From: Shewanella putrefaciens
GTDB taxonomy: Bacteria > Pseudomonadota > Gammaproteobacteria > Enterobacterales > Shewanellaceae
Direction: 5' to 3'
DNA length: 64,000 bases
NCBI RefSeq assembly: GCF_016406325.1
Contig: NZ_CP066370.1
Location: forward strand, 2,976,001 to 3,040,000
This document shows, one piece after another, positions 1-10,023 of the stretch. Below the pieces are notes generated by a model. That model saw only the letters and a list, made by a program, of their open reading frames with translations, was not told where the DNA came from and did no database searches. How positions within the stretch are numbered: position 1 is the stretch's first letter; the number at the start of each line of letters is the position of its first letter. The position numbers were made by a program, and so were the translations under genes.

Positions 1-1
1 G

Positions 2-460
2 GAACAAGCACTGACGATCTTGTGCTGGTATGAAAAGCGCTGGCTGATAGAGGACTTTCATAAATCCTGGAAAAGCGGTGGGACTCAGGTTGAAGATTTG
101 CGCTTACAAAGCAAAGGTAATTTGGAGCGTATGATTACGATCCTAGCGTTTATAGCGGTGCGAGTTCAGCAGTTGCGCCATCTTGGGTTACAAGAAGAAC
201 AGGCAAAGCAACAAAGTTGTGAGACATTGTTGGGTTGCAAAGCGTGGAAATTACTGTGGCTGAAAGTTGAACAATGCAAACCACCCAAGCAAGCACCCAG
301 TGTGCATTGGGCTTACCTAAGTTTAGGAAAATTAGCGGGTTGGCACGATAGTAAAGGAACGGGTGTAGTAGGTTGGGAGCGGTTATGGGAAGGATGGTTC
401 AAACTGCAAACCATCCTTGAAGGCTACGAATTGGCTCTATCTCTTGAACACGAGATGTGA
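2..460 (+). CDS. IS4-family (Tn5/IS50-like) transposase, C-terminal part, cut by window start
   Basis: The frame is open from base 2, so this is the 3' end of a longer gene lying mostly outside the window; the internal TTG at 20 is not a real start. It carries the IS4-family Y-x2-R-x3-E-x6-K signature (YEKRW..EDFHKSWK), whose Glu is the third DDE catalytic residue, then the NLERM..ILAFIAVR stretch typical of IS50/Tn5 transposases. The stop codon lies inside the terminal inverted repeat, as in IS50. Only about a third of a normal-length IS4 transposase is visible, so activity cannot be judged. Confidence 0.88.
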   Translation, partial: EQALTILCWYEKRWLIEDFHKSWKSGGTQVEDLRLQSKGNLERMITILAFIAVRVQQLRHLGLQEEQAKQQSCETLLGCKAWKLLWLKVEQCKPPKQAPSVHWAYLSLGKLAGWHDSKGTGVVGWERLWEGWFKLQTILEGYELALSLEHEM

Positions 461-471
461 TCAAGAGATAG
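437..471 (+). repeat. 11-bp perfect inverted repeat at the IS end
   Basis: CTATCTCTTGA at 437-447 is the exact reverse complement of 461-471, so the terminal repeat has a partial mirror copy inside the end of the transposase gene. In RNA this would form a hairpin spanning the stop codon. It could be a chance by-product of the coding sequence or limit read-through. Confidence 0.5.
453..471 (+). repeat. Right terminal inverted repeat of the Tn5-like IS
   Basis: Read on the minus strand these 19 bases match the Tn5 inside-end sequence (CTGTCTCTTGATCAGATCT) at 17 of 19 positions by eye, which fixes the IS boundary at 471. Tn5-type elements make 9-bp target duplications, so 472-480 (GCCTAAGCG) would be the target-site copy; the partner copy is outside the window. 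Confidence 0.75.
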
Positions 472-525
472 GCCTAAGCGCCTTTAAACTAAACAAAGTT
501 TAATAAAATAAACGTAACGGGGGCG

Positions 526-2103
526 TTATTCCCACTCGATAGTCGCTGGCGGCTTGCCAGAGATATCGTAAACCACACGGGAAATGCCATCGACTTCGTT
601 GATGATGCGGTTTGATACGCGACCTAAGAAATCATAGGGCAGATGTGCCCAATGGGCGGTCATAAAGTCGATGGTTTCGACGGCGCGCAGTGACACCACC
701 CAATCGTATTTACGGCCATCGCCCATCACGCCGACAGAGCGCACAGGTAAGAACACGGTAAAGGCTTGGCTAACTTTGTTGTACAGGTCGGCTTTATGCA
801 GTTCTTCGATAAAGATAGCATCGGCGCGGCGCAGTAAATCGCAGTATTCTTTCTTCACTTCACCTAATACACGCACACCAAGACCCGGCCCTGGGAACGG
901 GTGACGATAAAGCATATTGTAAGGCAGACCTAACTCAAGACCAATTTTGCGCACTTCATCTTTAAAGAGTTCACGCAGTGGCTCAACTAAGCCAAGCGCC
1001 ATATCGTCTGGCAAACCGCCGACGTTATGGTGTGACTTAATCACATGGGCTTTACCTGTGGCGCTGCCAGCAGATTCAATCACATCGGGGTAGATAGTCC
1101 CTTGGGCTAACCATTTAGCATTGGCGCATTTTTTCGATTCTTCATCGAAAATTTCCACAAATACACGGCCGATGATTTTGCGTTTTGTTTCTGGATCTGC
1201 AACGCCCTTCATCGCATCGAGGAAACGGTTTTCCGCATCAACGTGGATGATATTCAGGCCGAAATGATCGCCAAACATTTCCATCACTTGTGCTGCTTCA
1301 TTCAATCGCAATAAACCGTTATCAACGAATACGCAGGTCAGTTTTTTACCGATGGCACGGTGCAGCAACATAGCCACAACCGAAGAATCGACACCACCAG
1401 ACAAGCCTAAAATCACTTCATCATCGCCGATTTGCTTCTTCAAACGCTCAATCGCATCTTCAATAATCGATGAGGGTTTCCAGTTGGCGGCACAGCCACA
1501 GATGTCTAAGGCAAAATGCGATAACATCCGCATGCCTTGACGAGTGTGGGTCACTTCTGGGTGGAACTGTACGCCATAGAAGCGTTTTTCTTCATTAGCC
1601 ATAGCAGCAAATGGGCAAGTATCGGTTTTAGCGACCGCCACAAATCCCTCAGGGATCGCAGAGACTTTATCACCGTGGCTCATCCATACATCGAGCAGAG
1701 GTTTCCCTTCGCTATTGACTGCATCTTCAATATCTTTGAACAGCGCAGATTTTGTCAGCATTTCAATTTGAGCGTAGCCAAATTCACCTTCGCCCACACC
1801 TTGAATAACTTTACCGCCTAACTGCTCAGACATAGTCTGCATGCCGTAGCAAATACCTAAAACAGGTATGCCAGCGTTAAAGACATATTCAGGTGCACGG
1901 GGAGAATTTTCAGCCGTCACACTTTCAGGGCCGCCCGCTAAGATAATACCGTTAGGGGCAAACTCACGGATTTGGGCTTCGGTCACATCCCATGCCCATA
2001 ATTCGCAGTAAACGCCAATTTCACGGATACGACGGGCAATCAGTTGAGTGTACTGGGATCCAAAATCGAGGATCAGTATCTTGTGCTCATGAATATCGCT
2101 CAT
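526..2103 (-). CDS. guaA: GMP synthase (glutamine-hydrolysing)
   Basis: Converts XMP to GMP with glutamine and ATP; cytoplasmic, last step of guanine nucleotide synthesis. The N-terminal class I amidotransferase domain has the nucleophile Cys in GICYGMQ (about residue 85) and HPE near residue 180. The ATP pyrophosphatase domain has the P-loop SGGVDSS near residue 235, and the C-terminal dimerisation domain contains the conserved [13 protein letters not shown] segment. At 525 aa it is full length. It lies 117 bp downstream of guaB on the same strand, the usual guaBA operon. The Tn5-like IS end sits 55 bp beyond its stop codon. Confidence 0.98.
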   Translation of the reverse strand: MSDIHEHKILILDFGSQYTQLIARRIREIGVYCELWAWDVTEAQIREFAPNGIILAGGPESVTAENSPRAPEYVFNAGIPVLGICYGMQTMSEQLGGKVIQGVGEGEFGYAQIEMLTKSALFKDIEDAVNSEGKPLLDVWMSHGDKVSAIPEGFVAVAKTDTCPFAAMANEEKRFYGVQFHPEVTHTRQGMRMLSHFALDICGCAANWKPSSIIEDAIERLKKQIGDDEVILGLSGGVDSSVVAMLLHRAIGKKLTCVFVDNGLLRLNEAAQVMEMFGDHFGLNIIHVDAENRFLDAMKGVADPETKRKIIGRVFVEIFDEESKKCANAKWLAQGTIYPDVIESAGSATGKAHVIKSHHNVGGLPDDMALGLVEPLRELFKDEVRKIGLELGLPYNMLYRHPFPGPGLGVRVLGEVKKEYCDLLRRADAIFIEELHKADLYNKVSQAFTVFLPVRSVGVMGDGRKYDWVVSLRAVETIDFMTAHWAHLPYDFLGRVSNRIINEVDGISRVVYDISGKPPATIEWE

Positions 2104-2181
2104 GGATAACCTTTATTTTATCTATTGTTTAACTTGGCTCAAAACTGACAACGTCAAGCTTGAGAGCATCACACATATTGT

Positions 2182-2210
2182 TAGTGGGGCGGCTTATTGC
2201 CGCCCCACTA
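2182..2210. repeat. 12-bp GC-rich hairpin between guaB and guaA
   Basis: TAGTGGGGCGGC and its exact reverse complement flank a 5-base loop. There is no T-run on either side, so it is not a classical intrinsic terminator. In guaBA mRNA it would form a very stable stem just after the guaB stop, which could protect or segment the transcript. Confidence 0.6.
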
Positions 2211-2220
2211 CATCAAACAT

Positions 2221-3687
2221 TTAAGAGCCTGAACGGTAGTTCGGCGCTTCTTTAGTGATTGTCACATCGTGTACATGGGACTCGCCCATACCCGCAGAAG
2301 TCACTTTTACAAATTGCGCTTTTTCATTCAGCTCGCTAATGGTTGCACAGCCTGTTAAGCCCATGCATGAACGTAAACCACCCATATGTTGATGGATGAT
2401 TTCCTTAAGCTTGCCTTTGTAAGGCACGCGGCCTTCAATGCCTTCTGGCACCAGTTTGTCGGCAGCATTGTCAGATTGGAAATAACGATCAGAAGAGCCT
2501 TGAGACATAGCGCCTAATGACCCCATACCACGGTATGATTTATATGCACGCCCTTGATATAACTCGGTTTCACCAGGAGCTTCATCGGTACCAGCAAACA
2601 TTGAACCCGCCATAATACAAGATGCACCCGCGGCAAGAGCTTTGGCTAAGTCGCCAGAAAAACGCACACCACCATCGGCAATCACAGGAATACCTAAGCC
2701 TTTTACGGCTTCGGCAGCATCGGAAACCGCGGTAATTTGGGGCACACCAACACCGGTTACAATACGGGTTGTACAGATAGAACCAGGACCAATACCCACT
2801 TTAACAGCGTTAACACCCGCTTCAACTAAGGCTAAAGCACCTTCAGCCGTGGCGACGTTACCACCCACAATTTGTAAATCTGGGTACTTGGCACGGGTTT
2901 CGCGAATACGTTGTAATACGCCTTCAGAATGTCCATGGGAAGAGTCGATCAACAGTACATCAACACCGGCCTTAACCAGCGCATCAACGCGCTCTTCGTT
3001 GCCGGCACCCGCACCAACGGCGGCGCCCACGCGTAAACGGCCTAACTCATCTTTACAGGCGTTAGGTTTACGCTCGGCTTTCTCGAAGTCTTTAACGGTA
3101 ATCAACCCTTTTAATTTGAAGTTATCATCGACAACCAGCACTTTTTCAATACGGTTAGAGTGCATTAATTTTTGCACTTCATCTAACTTAGTGCCTTCGG
3201 CAACGGTGACTAAACGCGACTTAGGCGTCATCACTTCCTCTACCGTTTTGCTCCAATCCGTCACAAAGCGCACGTCACGGCCAGTAATGATACCGACAAG
3301 CTCATTCGCTTCGTTAACCACAGGGTAACCGGCAAAACCGTTTTTCAGGGTTAACACTTTCAGATCAGCAAGTGTCGTTGAAGGAGTCACTGTCACAGGT
3401 TGTTGAACCACGCCAGCTTCGTAAATTTTTACTTTACGCACTTCTTCGGCTTGTTTCTCAATACTCATGTTTTTGTGAATAAAACCTAAGCCACCTTCCT
3501 GCGCCATCGCAATCGCAAGGCGAGCTTCGGTAACTGTGTCCATAGCGGCAGACACAAGCGGAATGTTGAGTTCGATAGTATTGGTTAGGCGAGTTTTAAG
3601 AACGGCGGTATTTGGGAGTACAGTAGAATGCGCAGGAACAAGTAACACATCGTCAAAAGTAAGCGCTTCTTTAATTAAACGTAGCAT
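2221..3687 (-). CDS. guaB: Inosine-5'-monophosphate dehydrogenase
   Basis: Oxidises IMP to XMP with NAD+, the committed step to GMP. The (beta/alpha)8 barrel is interrupted by a CBS pair (about residues 95-205), and the catalytic Cys lies in the GPGSICTTR loop near residue 305. The start is the ATG at 3687 ([16 protein letters not shown], the family N-terminus), with GGGGAG about eight bases upstream. The frame stays open for another 65 codons upstream, but those residues do not resemble the family and overlap the promoter and start of xseA. Length is 488 aa, as expected. It is divergent from xseA and followed by guaA. Confidence 0.97.
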   Translation of the reverse strand: MLRLIKEALTFDDVLLVPAHSTVLPNTAVLKTRLTNTIELNIPLVSAAMDTVTEARLAIAMAQEGGLGFIHKNMSIEKQAEEVRKVKIYEAGVVQQPVTVTPSTTLADLKVLTLKNGFAGYPVVNEANELVGIITGRDVRFVTDWSKTVEEVMTPKSRLVTVAEGTKLDEVQKLMHSNRIEKVLVVDDNFKLKGLITVKDFEKAERKPNACKDELGRLRVGAAVGAGAGNEERVDALVKAGVDVLLIDSSHGHSEGVLQRIRETRAKYPDLQIVGGNVATAEGALALVEAGVNAVKVGIGPGSICTTRIVTGVGVPQITAVSDAAEAVKGLGIPVIADGGVRFSGDLAKALAAGASCIMAGSMFAGTDEAPGETELYQGRAYKSYRGMGSLGAMSQGSSDRYFQSDNAADKLVPEGIEGRVPYKGKLKEIIHQHMGGLRSCMGLTGCATISELNEKAQFVKVTSAGMGESHVHDVTITKEAPNYRSGS

Positions 3688-3807
3688 TAGCAACATCTCC
3701 CCAGTTGAGTAGGATTTAGAGGTGAAATATTGCGGCGGGATTATACCTTGCATATGGGGCGCGGTAAATGGAAAATAGCAAATATCCCCATTTTCTTGAG
3801 TTATTCG

Positions 3808-5154
3808 ATGCAAGGCACCAAAAACAACATTTATACTGTCTCGCGGCTCAATGGTGAAGTCAGGCAAATCCTCGAGGGACAATTGGGTAAAATTTGGCTT
3901 AATGGCGAAATATCCAACTTTTCTTCCCCTAGCTCAGGTCATTGGTATTTAACCCTAAAAGATCATTACTCCCAGATCCGCTGCGCCATGTTTAAAGGCC
4001 GTAATCAGACGGTCAGCTTTAAACCCATCAATGGTCAGCAAGTGTTAGTCAAAGGCGCAATCAGTGTTTATGAACCCAGAGGCGACTATCAATTATTAAT
4101 TGAGTCCATGTTACCCGCGGGTGATGGATTACTGGCGCAGCAGTTTGATGCTCTTAAGATGAAGCTCGCCGCCGAAGGATTATTCGCCGCTGACACCAAA
4201 AGGCCACTGCCCAAAAACATTCAACGCATTGGCGTTATTACTTCACCAACAGGTGCCGCAATTCGTGATGTTTTACATGTATTAGCAAGGCGCGATCCCT
4301 CCATCGAAGTCATTATCTATCCGACTCAAGTTCAGGGTGAAACTGCGGACTTGAGCATATGCCAGGCAATTAATATCGCCAATCAAAGGTTGGAGGTCGA
4401 TGTATTACTGCTCACCCGCGGTGGCGGTTCACTTGAGGATTTATGGTGTTTTAACAGCGAAGCCCTCGCCCACACCATTTATAACAGCGCCCTGCCCATC
4501 GTCAGCGCCGTAGGCCACGAAGTCGATACCACTATCAGTGACTATGTCGCCGATATCCGTGCCCCTACACCGTCTGCGGGTGCCGAACTTCTCTCTCAAG
4601 ATAGTGAGAATAAAGCCCAAAGACTCGCGACTGTATTATCGCGGCTGCAGCAAAGTGTAAGACACTATCAGCTCAAGCAAGAAAGACGCTTAAGTTTGTT
4701 AGAACATAGATTACAACGCCAAGATCCTAAACGGACTTTGCAACAGTTCGAACAAAGATTCGATGAAATGCAATTACGACTGGAGTCCGCGCTATCAAAT
4801 CGCTTGCATCTGCTCAGCCGCCGTCAGCAGTTGCTCGCAAGCCGCCTTGAACAACAATCTCCAAAGCATAAACTCGCCATTGAGGGTACCCGCCTAAGTT
4901 ATCTTGCGAGTCGCTTACAGGATGCATTGCAGGATAAACTCAGCCAAAGTGAACAGCGGATAAAATACGCTGCCCATCAATTAGAAACCGTTAGCCCATT
5001 AGCCACTTTAAGTCGTGGTTATAGCATTACGACGGATATTCACAATCAAGTGATCGACTCCGTCGATAAACTGGCTATCGGTGATGACTTACAAACTCGC
5101 TTACGCTATGGCCAAGTGATCTCAACTGTCACCCAGATAAAGCCATTCGAATAA
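3808..5154 (+). CDS. xseA: Exodeoxyribonuclease VII large subunit
   Basis: With XseB it degrades single-stranded DNA from both ends in mismatch repair. An N-terminal OB-fold (about residues 10-105, GHWYLTLKD) is followed by the catalytic domain with [12 protein letters not shown] and the GGGS.EDLW and VGHE.D motifs, then a long Gln/Arg-rich coiled-coil region and the C-terminal LSRGY motif. I chose the ATG at 3808 ([15 protein letters not shown]), giving 448 aa like its homologues; the longer frame from 3730 would run through the divergent guaB leader. A bidirectional terminator follows. Confidence 0.96.
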   Translation: MQGTKNNIYTVSRLNGEVRQILEGQLGKIWLNGEISNFSSPSSGHWYLTLKDHYSQIRCAMFKGRNQTVSFKPINGQQVLVKGAISVYEPRGDYQLLIESMLPAGDGLLAQQFDALKMKLAAEGLFAADTKRPLPKNIQRIGVITSPTGAAIRDVLHVLARRDPSIEVIIYPTQVQGETADLSICQAINIANQRLEVDVLLLTRGGGSLEDLWCFNSEALAHTIYNSALPIVSAVGHEVDTTISDYVADIRAPTPSAGAELLSQDSENKAQRLATVLSRLQQSVRHYQLKQERRLSLLEHRLQRQDPKRTLQQFEQRFDEMQLRLESALSNRLHLLSRRQQLLASRLEQQSPKHKLAIEGTRLSYLASRLQDALQDKLSQSEQRIKYAAHQLETVSPLATLSRGYSITTDIHNQVIDSVDKLAIGDDLQTRLRYGQVISTVTQIKPFE

Positions 5155-5182
5155 GGCTAAGCAAGGCTGAAATCGTCTTAAA

Positions 5183-5214
5183 ACACAAAAGGAACCCTAA
5201 GGTTCCTTTTGTTT
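5183..5214. terminator. Bidirectional intrinsic terminator between xseA and der
   Basis: AAAAGGAACC (5187-5196), loop CTAA, then GGTTCCTTTT (5201-5210). There are A and T runs on both flanks, so it can serve the convergent xseA and der transcripts. Confidence 0.88.
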
Positions 5215-5236
5215 CAAATGTGTTCGGTAAAAAACA

Positions 5237-6703
5237 CTATTTGGTTTTTCTGTCTTTAATATGGCTCAGTGCGCGTTTGCGGCGACGCTCTTGGCTCATA
5301 GTTAACTTCTCAGTCTTGTTTTCAAATGGGTTATCACCCTCTTGGAAACGCAGCTGAATAGGCGTACCCACCACTTTCAATGAACGACGGAAATAGTTCA
5401 TCATGTAACGCTTGTACGAGTCAGGCAGTCTACTCACTTGGTTCCCGTGGATCACCACGATTGGCGGATTGTAACCACCGGCGTGAGCGTATTTTAACTT
5501 AACACGGCGGCCATTCACTAATGGTGGCTGGTGATCGTCCTGGGACATTTGCATAATACGGGTCAGCATAGAAGTGCTGACGCGGCGTGTGGCACTGTCA
5601 TAGGCTTCTTCAATCGATTCAAATAAATGGCCAACACCAGTACCGTGCAGCGCCGAAATAAAGTGAATACGGGCAAAATCAATAAACCCAAGACGACGGT
5701 CAAGCTCACTCTTCACACGATCTTTAATCCCTTGATCGATGCCATCCCACTTGTTGACGGCAATCACTAAGGCACGTCCTGCATTAAGCGCGAAACCTAA
5801 TAGACCTAAATCTTGTTCAGCAACCCCTTCACGGGCATCGATGATAAGTAAAACCACGTTGGCATCTTCAACCGCTTTTAAAGTCTTGATCACTGAGAAC
5901 TTTTCAATAACTTGATGCACTTTACTGCGGCGGCGAACACCCGCGGTATCGATAATCACGTACTCGCGACCTTCACGTTCCATTGGAATGTAAATACTGT
6001 CGCGCGTTGTGCCGGGTTCATCGTACACAACGACCCGTTCTTCACCCAAAATACGGTTAGTGAGGGTTGACTTACCTACGTTTGGCTTACCGATAATCGC
6101 CAGCTTAATGGGCAAATCTTGTAGACGCTTTTGCTCAGCTTCGGCTTCTTCTTCAGTGTATTGGCGTTCGTCGACGACTTCTTCTTCACCTTGACGCTCA
6201 ATGCCCATCGCTTCAGCATAAGGTGTCAGCGCGTATTCGATCATGTTGGTGACGCCGCGTCCTTGAGATGCCGCCATTTGGTAGACTTCACCCAAACCTA
6301 AAGACCAAAACTCGGCACAGGCCGAATCGGCATCGATACCGTCAACTTTATTGGCAACCACGAAAGTGGTTTTTTCACGGCTACGCAGATGCTGTGCAAT
6401 CGACAAGTCAGCGGCGGTTAACCCCGCGCGCGCATCGGTCATAAATAAAACCACATCGGCTTCTTCAATGGCAGCAAGGGATTGCTCTGCCATTTTTGTC
6501 TCGATCCCCTCTTCAGTGCCATCGATACCGCCTGTATCGACCACAATGAACTCATAGCCGGATAAGAATGCTCGACCATATTTACGGTCACGTGTTAGGC
6601 CAGGAAAGTCAGCAACCAGCGCATCACGCGTACGCGTAAGACGATTAAATAGGGTGGATTTACCGACATTCGGTCGACCAACAAGGGCCACTACAGGGAT
6701 CAT
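5237..6703 (-). CDS. der: Ribosome-associated GTPase Der (EngA)
   Basis: Essential double-GTPase needed for 50S subunit maturation. There are two G domains in tandem, G1 motifs GRPNVGKST (about residue 8) and GKPNVGKST (about residue 205), each with DTGG/DTAG and NKxD motifs, then a KH-like C-terminal domain. The start is the ATG at 6703 ([12 protein letters not shown]) with AGAGG upstream. The frame continues 15 codons further, but those codons run back into the bamB-der terminator stem. 488 aa is the normal length. It is the last gene of the bamB-side minus-strand run. Confidence 0.97.
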   Translation of the reverse strand: MIPVVALVGRPNVGKSTLFNRLTRTRDALVADFPGLTRDRKYGRAFLSGYEFIVVDTGGIDGTEEGIETKMAEQSLAAIEEADVVLFMTDARAGLTAADLSIAQHLRSREKTTFVVANKVDGIDADSACAEFWSLGLGEVYQMAASQGRGVTNMIEYALTPYAEAMGIERQGEEEVVDERQYTEEEAEAEQKRLQDLPIKLAIIGKPNVGKSTLTNRILGEERVVVYDEPGTTRDSIYIPMEREGREYVIIDTAGVRRRSKVHQVIEKFSVIKTLKAVEDANVVLLIIDAREGVAEQDLGLLGFALNAGRALVIAVNKWDGIDQGIKDRVKSELDRRLGFIDFARIHFISALHGTGVGHLFESIEEAYDSATRRVSTSMLTRIMQMSQDDHQPPLVNGRRVKLKYAHAGGYNPPIVVIHGNQVSRLPDSYKRYMMNYFRRSLKVVGTPIQLRFQEGDNPFENKTEKLTMSQERRRKRALSHIKDRKTK

Positions 6704-6730
6704 GATTTTGCCTCTAAAAAACTTTTCAAT

Positions 6731-6761
6731 AAAAAGCCCCCGGAACACACTTCCAGGGGCT
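6731..6761 (-). terminator. Intrinsic terminator between bamB and der
   Basis: On the minus strand AGCCCCTGGAA pairs with TTCCGGGGGCT (one G-U pair) and is followed at once by five T. It lies between the bamB stop and the der start in the direction of transcription, so read-through from bamB into der should be partial, or der needs its own start signal. Confidence 0.75.
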
Positions 6762-6782
6762 CTGCAAGGATAACACTTTTAA

Positions 6783-7970
6783 CTACGGAAGTGTTACAAC
6801 AGCCAGCTTTCCGCTGCGACCTTGAACATAGATTTTATCATCCACCACTAATGGCTGACTGTATAATCCAGAGCTATCGACTTGAATACGACCGACAATC
6901 GTCCCTGTACTGCGATCAATAAAGTGTAGATAACCTTCGAAATCACCGACAACTAAATAATCTTTATAAACTGCAGGCGAGGTTAATGTTCGATTTGTTA
7001 ACTCAGAGTTGCTCCATAGCTCTAAACCATTTCGTCTATCAACTGAGTAGATACGACTATGATCGTCAACTAAAAACAAACTTAATCCTGCTGATGCTAA
7101 TTCGTTAAAGCTTGAATACTTACGTGTCCATACTATGCGACCCGTACGCAATTCCATCGACACTAAGTTACCGTTATAGCTAACTGCATATAAATTATCA
7201 CCAAGAATAAGCGGTGTCATATCCACGTCGGCCATACGCGTAAACTCGTTACCGCCCGTTGGATTATAAATCGCTTGTTCCCACGCGGCTTGACCATTGT
7301 TTTTCACCACAACAGCCACTTTGCCATCGGCAGTACCAATAAAGAAACCACCCGCTTCATAGGCGGCAGAGCCTGTGCCACGTAACGTCAGGTTCGGCAA
7401 CTGCATCTTGTACACCCACAGCTTATCGCCAGTATCGACGTTAAAAGCCTCGAGTGAACCGGAGCTCGTACTCACCACAACCACATCATCAGCAACCGTT
7501 GGCTTTGATAAAAGCTCACCACCCGCAACGATATGCCACAATACTTGGCCATCTTCGATATTCAGTGCTGCAAGCAGCCCACTCTCACCACCCACAAAGA
7601 CTTTATTACGGGCAGCGGTGACACCTGCGGCAATGCGAGCACCTTTATTTTTAGCTAAGGCGTTATCACGAAACTCTTCGCTAAAATCTTTAGTCCAAAC
7701 GCGGTCACCCGTAGCTTCATCAAACGCAATGACTTTACCGTAACGGTCTGCGGCAAAAATTTTACCGTAACGAACTGCCGGCATAAGGCGAGAATAATAA
7801 TCCCCCACACCACTACCAACAGAGGCGCTCCAACTTACTTCAGGAAACACCGTTGCCTGAATTGCAGTTAACTCACTTACCGGCTCTTCTTCAACATCAC
7901 TCGATGAACAGGCGGATAACATCGCTAGACTCAATCCAGCGGCTAACAGGTTTTTGCACCAAGACTTCAT
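6783..7970 (-). CDS. bamB: Outer membrane protein assembly factor BamB
   Basis: Lipoprotein of the BAM complex that inserts beta-barrel proteins into the outer membrane. A lipoprotein signal (LSLAMLSAC) ends in the Cys to be acylated, and the rest is an eight-bladed PQQ-like beta-propeller with repeated GxxxALN/W..DTG strands. The ATG at 7970 is preferred to the TTG just before it because AAGGGAT sits six bases upstream. It gives 395 aa, family length. The order yfgM-bamB-der is the conserved gammaproteobacterial arrangement. Confidence 0.96.
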   Translation of the reverse strand: MKSWCKNLLAAGLSLAMLSACSSSDVEEEPVSELTAIQATVFPEVSWSASVGSGVGDYYSRLMPAVRYGKIFAADRYGKVIAFDEATGDRVWTKDFSEEFRDNALAKNKGARIAAGVTAARNKVFVGGESGLLAALNIEDGQVLWHIVAGGELLSKPTVADDVVVVSTSSGSLEAFNVDTGDKLWVYKMQLPNLTLRGTGSAAYEAGGFFIGTADGKVAVVVKNNGQAAWEQAIYNPTGGNEFTRMADVDMTPLILGDNLYAVSYNGNLVSMELRTGRIVWTRKYSSFNELASAGLSLFLVDDHSRIYSVDRRNGLELWSNSELTNRTLTSPAVYKDYLVVGDFEGYLHFIDRSTGTIVGRIQVDSSGLYSQPLVVDDKIYVQGRSGKLAVVTLP

Positions 7971-7981
7971 CAAGGGATCCC

Positions 7982-8602
7982 TTATGCCTGATTTAGGTTA
8001 TCAAGTTTGATTTTAAGTGCCGGGCTTGTTACCACACCACCGTTATCCATGGCGGTTTGATAAGCCGTTTTTGCTTTCTCAACGTCACCTTGACGCACAA
8101 GGAAGTCACCTTTTAACTCTTCACGTTGAGCTAAAAAGGCTTTATCGGATACTTTTTCTAAGGTCGCTAACCCGGCATCAATTTGACCAAGCTCCGCCTG
8201 AATACGGGCCAAGCGTAAGGTTGCAATTGTATCTAAACTGGCCCCTGGCTTGGCCGTAATAACCTTGTTCAACGCATCGATAGCCTTAGGATAATCCTTT
8301 GCTTCTACAGCCGTTTTGGCAACGATAAGATCCAACAGTGCTTGATAACCTTTTTGATCGTGATTTTTTGAAAACTCAGCAACACCCGCTAGCATGGCGG
8401 CTTCATCGGCAGATTTGGTCGTCAATGCTTGAAAGGCTTTTGACGCTTCCTCCGCTTTAGCCACTTTCATATCGGAATAATAATTCCAACCGTATAGGCC
8501 ACCAAGGCCCACGACAGCACCGATTAAAATGGAAGTTCCATAATCTTTCCAGAACTGTTTGATAGCATCAACTTGTTGTTCTTCTGTGCTATAAATTTCC
8601 AC
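7982..8602 (-). CDS. yfgM: YfgM, ancillary SecYEG translocon subunit
   Basis: Inner-membrane protein with one N-terminal transmembrane segment (about residues 22-42, TSILIGAVVGLGGLYGWNYY) and a periplasmic TPR-like domain. In E. coli it associates with SecYEG and PpiD and helps hand over secreted proteins. I start it at the GTG at 8602 (MEIYSTEEQQ), which matches the E. coli MEIY start and has GGGG eight bases upstream; the GTG at 8608 is too close to that site. Length 206 aa. It sits between hisS and bamB with short gaps, so co-transcription is likely. Confidence 0.93.
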   Translation of the reverse strand: MEIYSTEEQQVDAIKQFWKDYGTSILIGAVVGLGGLYGWNYYSDMKVAKAEEASKAFQALTTKSADEAAMLAGVAEFSKNHDQKGYQALLDLIVAKTAVEAKDYPKAIDALNKVITAKPGASLDTIATLRLARIQAELGQIDAGLATLEKVSDKAFLAQREELKGDFLVRQGDVEKAKTAYQTAMDNGGVVTSPALKIKLDNLNQA

Positions 8603-8615
8603 GCGCACATCCCCT

Positions 8616-9893
8616 TTATTTGGTAAGTTCAGCTAAAAATGCACTTAAGGCATTTCGAGCAACCTGTTGTTGTTCGTTGTCATTGCGTAAATGTTTCACT
8701 GTGACCATACCTTCGGCAAGTTCTTCTTCACCTATCAGTAATGCCACACTCGCACCGCTTTTGTCGGCGCGCTTCATTTGTTTCTTCACGTTACCGCCAC
8801 CACAGTGACTCATCACTTTAAGGTGTGGCAGCGCACTACGTAATTCCTGTGCAACTTTAATGGCTTCGACAAGACAATTCTCCCCCATGGCGGTGACATA
8901 CACATCAACTGCCGCGGGAATGTCCTGTGTAAGGCCCAAGGTTTCAAGCAGCAATACAATACGCTCAAGCCCCATCGCAAAACCGACCGCTGGGGTATCT
9001 TTACCGCCTAATTGCGCCACTAAACCATCATAGCGTCCGCCCGCAAGTACCGTGCCTTGTGAGCCTAAGCTGTTGGTAACCCATTCAAATACAGTGCGAT
9101 TATAATAATCGAGACCACGGACTAAGCGAGGATTAACTCGGTATTGGATGCCAACGGCGTCTAGGAGTTCACGTAATTGTGCAAAATGTTGTGAAGATTC
9201 TTCACCTAAGTAATCCATCAGCGCTGGCGCATCGGTTAAAATCCCCTGAACTTGAGGATCTTTAGAATCCAGTACGCGCAGTGGATTGCTGTACATACGG
9301 CGTTGACTGTCTTCATCTAACTTATCTTTATGCTGCTCTAAAAAAGCAATCAAGGCATCGCGGTAAGCCGCACGCTCAGCGGGATCACCTAAGGTATTAA
9401 GCTCAAGCGTCACATGTTCGCTAATCCCCAGCTTTTCCCATAGACGCGCCGATAACATAAGCACTTCGGCGTCAATATCTGCGCTGCCAATACCATAAAC
9501 TTCAACACCAAATTGGTGGAATTGACGGTAACGCCCCTTTTGTGGACGTTCATGGCGGAACATTGGCCCCATATACCACAAGCGCTGTTCTTGGTTATAG
9601 AGCAAACCATGCTCATTACCCGCACGCACAGTAGAGGCGGTACCTTCGGGACGTAAGGTCAGGCTATCGCCATTACGGTCTTCGAAAGTGTACATTTCTT
9701 TTTCAACAATATCAGTCACTTCACCGATAGAGCGTTTAAAAAGATCGGTATTTTCCACTATTGGAGTGCGGATTTCGCTGTAACCATAAGCACTGACGCT
9801 TGAACGAAGTACCGCTTCTACTTTTTGCCATAGAGGACTTTGGGTTGGCAGAATGTCATTCATTCCGCGAATCGCTTGGATCTGTTTTGCCAC
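8616..9893 (-). CDS. hisS: Histidyl-tRNA synthetase
   Basis: Class II aminoacyl-tRNA synthetase charging tRNA-His. Visible landmarks are IRGMNDILP at the N-terminus, the motif 2 region [17 protein letters not shown], the histidine-specific [15 protein letters not shown], motif 3 [10 protein letters not shown] and a C-terminal anticodon-binding domain. It starts with GTG at 9893 and is 425 aa, normal for the family. It lies seven bases upstream of the yfgM reading region on the same strand. Confidence 0.98.
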
Positions 9894-9965
9894 TGTATCG
9901 ACTCGTCCGATTTCGCTAGATTAATAAAAATGTTCCGCATTATAGACGCCTGAAGACGAAACGTA

Positions 9966-9991
9966 AAATGGCCCCATCGGTTTCGGGGCAC
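9966..9991 (-). terminator. Possible weak terminator between ispG and hisS
   Basis: On the minus strand GCCCC and GGGGC flank a short loop and are followed by CATTTTA. The stem is only five base pairs and the T-run is short, so at most partial termination after ispG. Confidence 0.35.
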
Positions 9992-10023
9992 ACCTCAAAG
10001 TCTCTGGCACCAATGCATACATT

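Noticed and set aside
2642-3328. 228-codon plus-strand frame antisense to guaB
   Set aside because: Ser/Thr/Pro-rich composition typical of the reverse of a well-conserved gene; guaB is certain.
3688-3882. 65-codon N-terminal extension of guaB
   Set aside because: Not like the family, overlaps the xseA start and promoter region, and a good ribosome site lies before the ATG at 3687.
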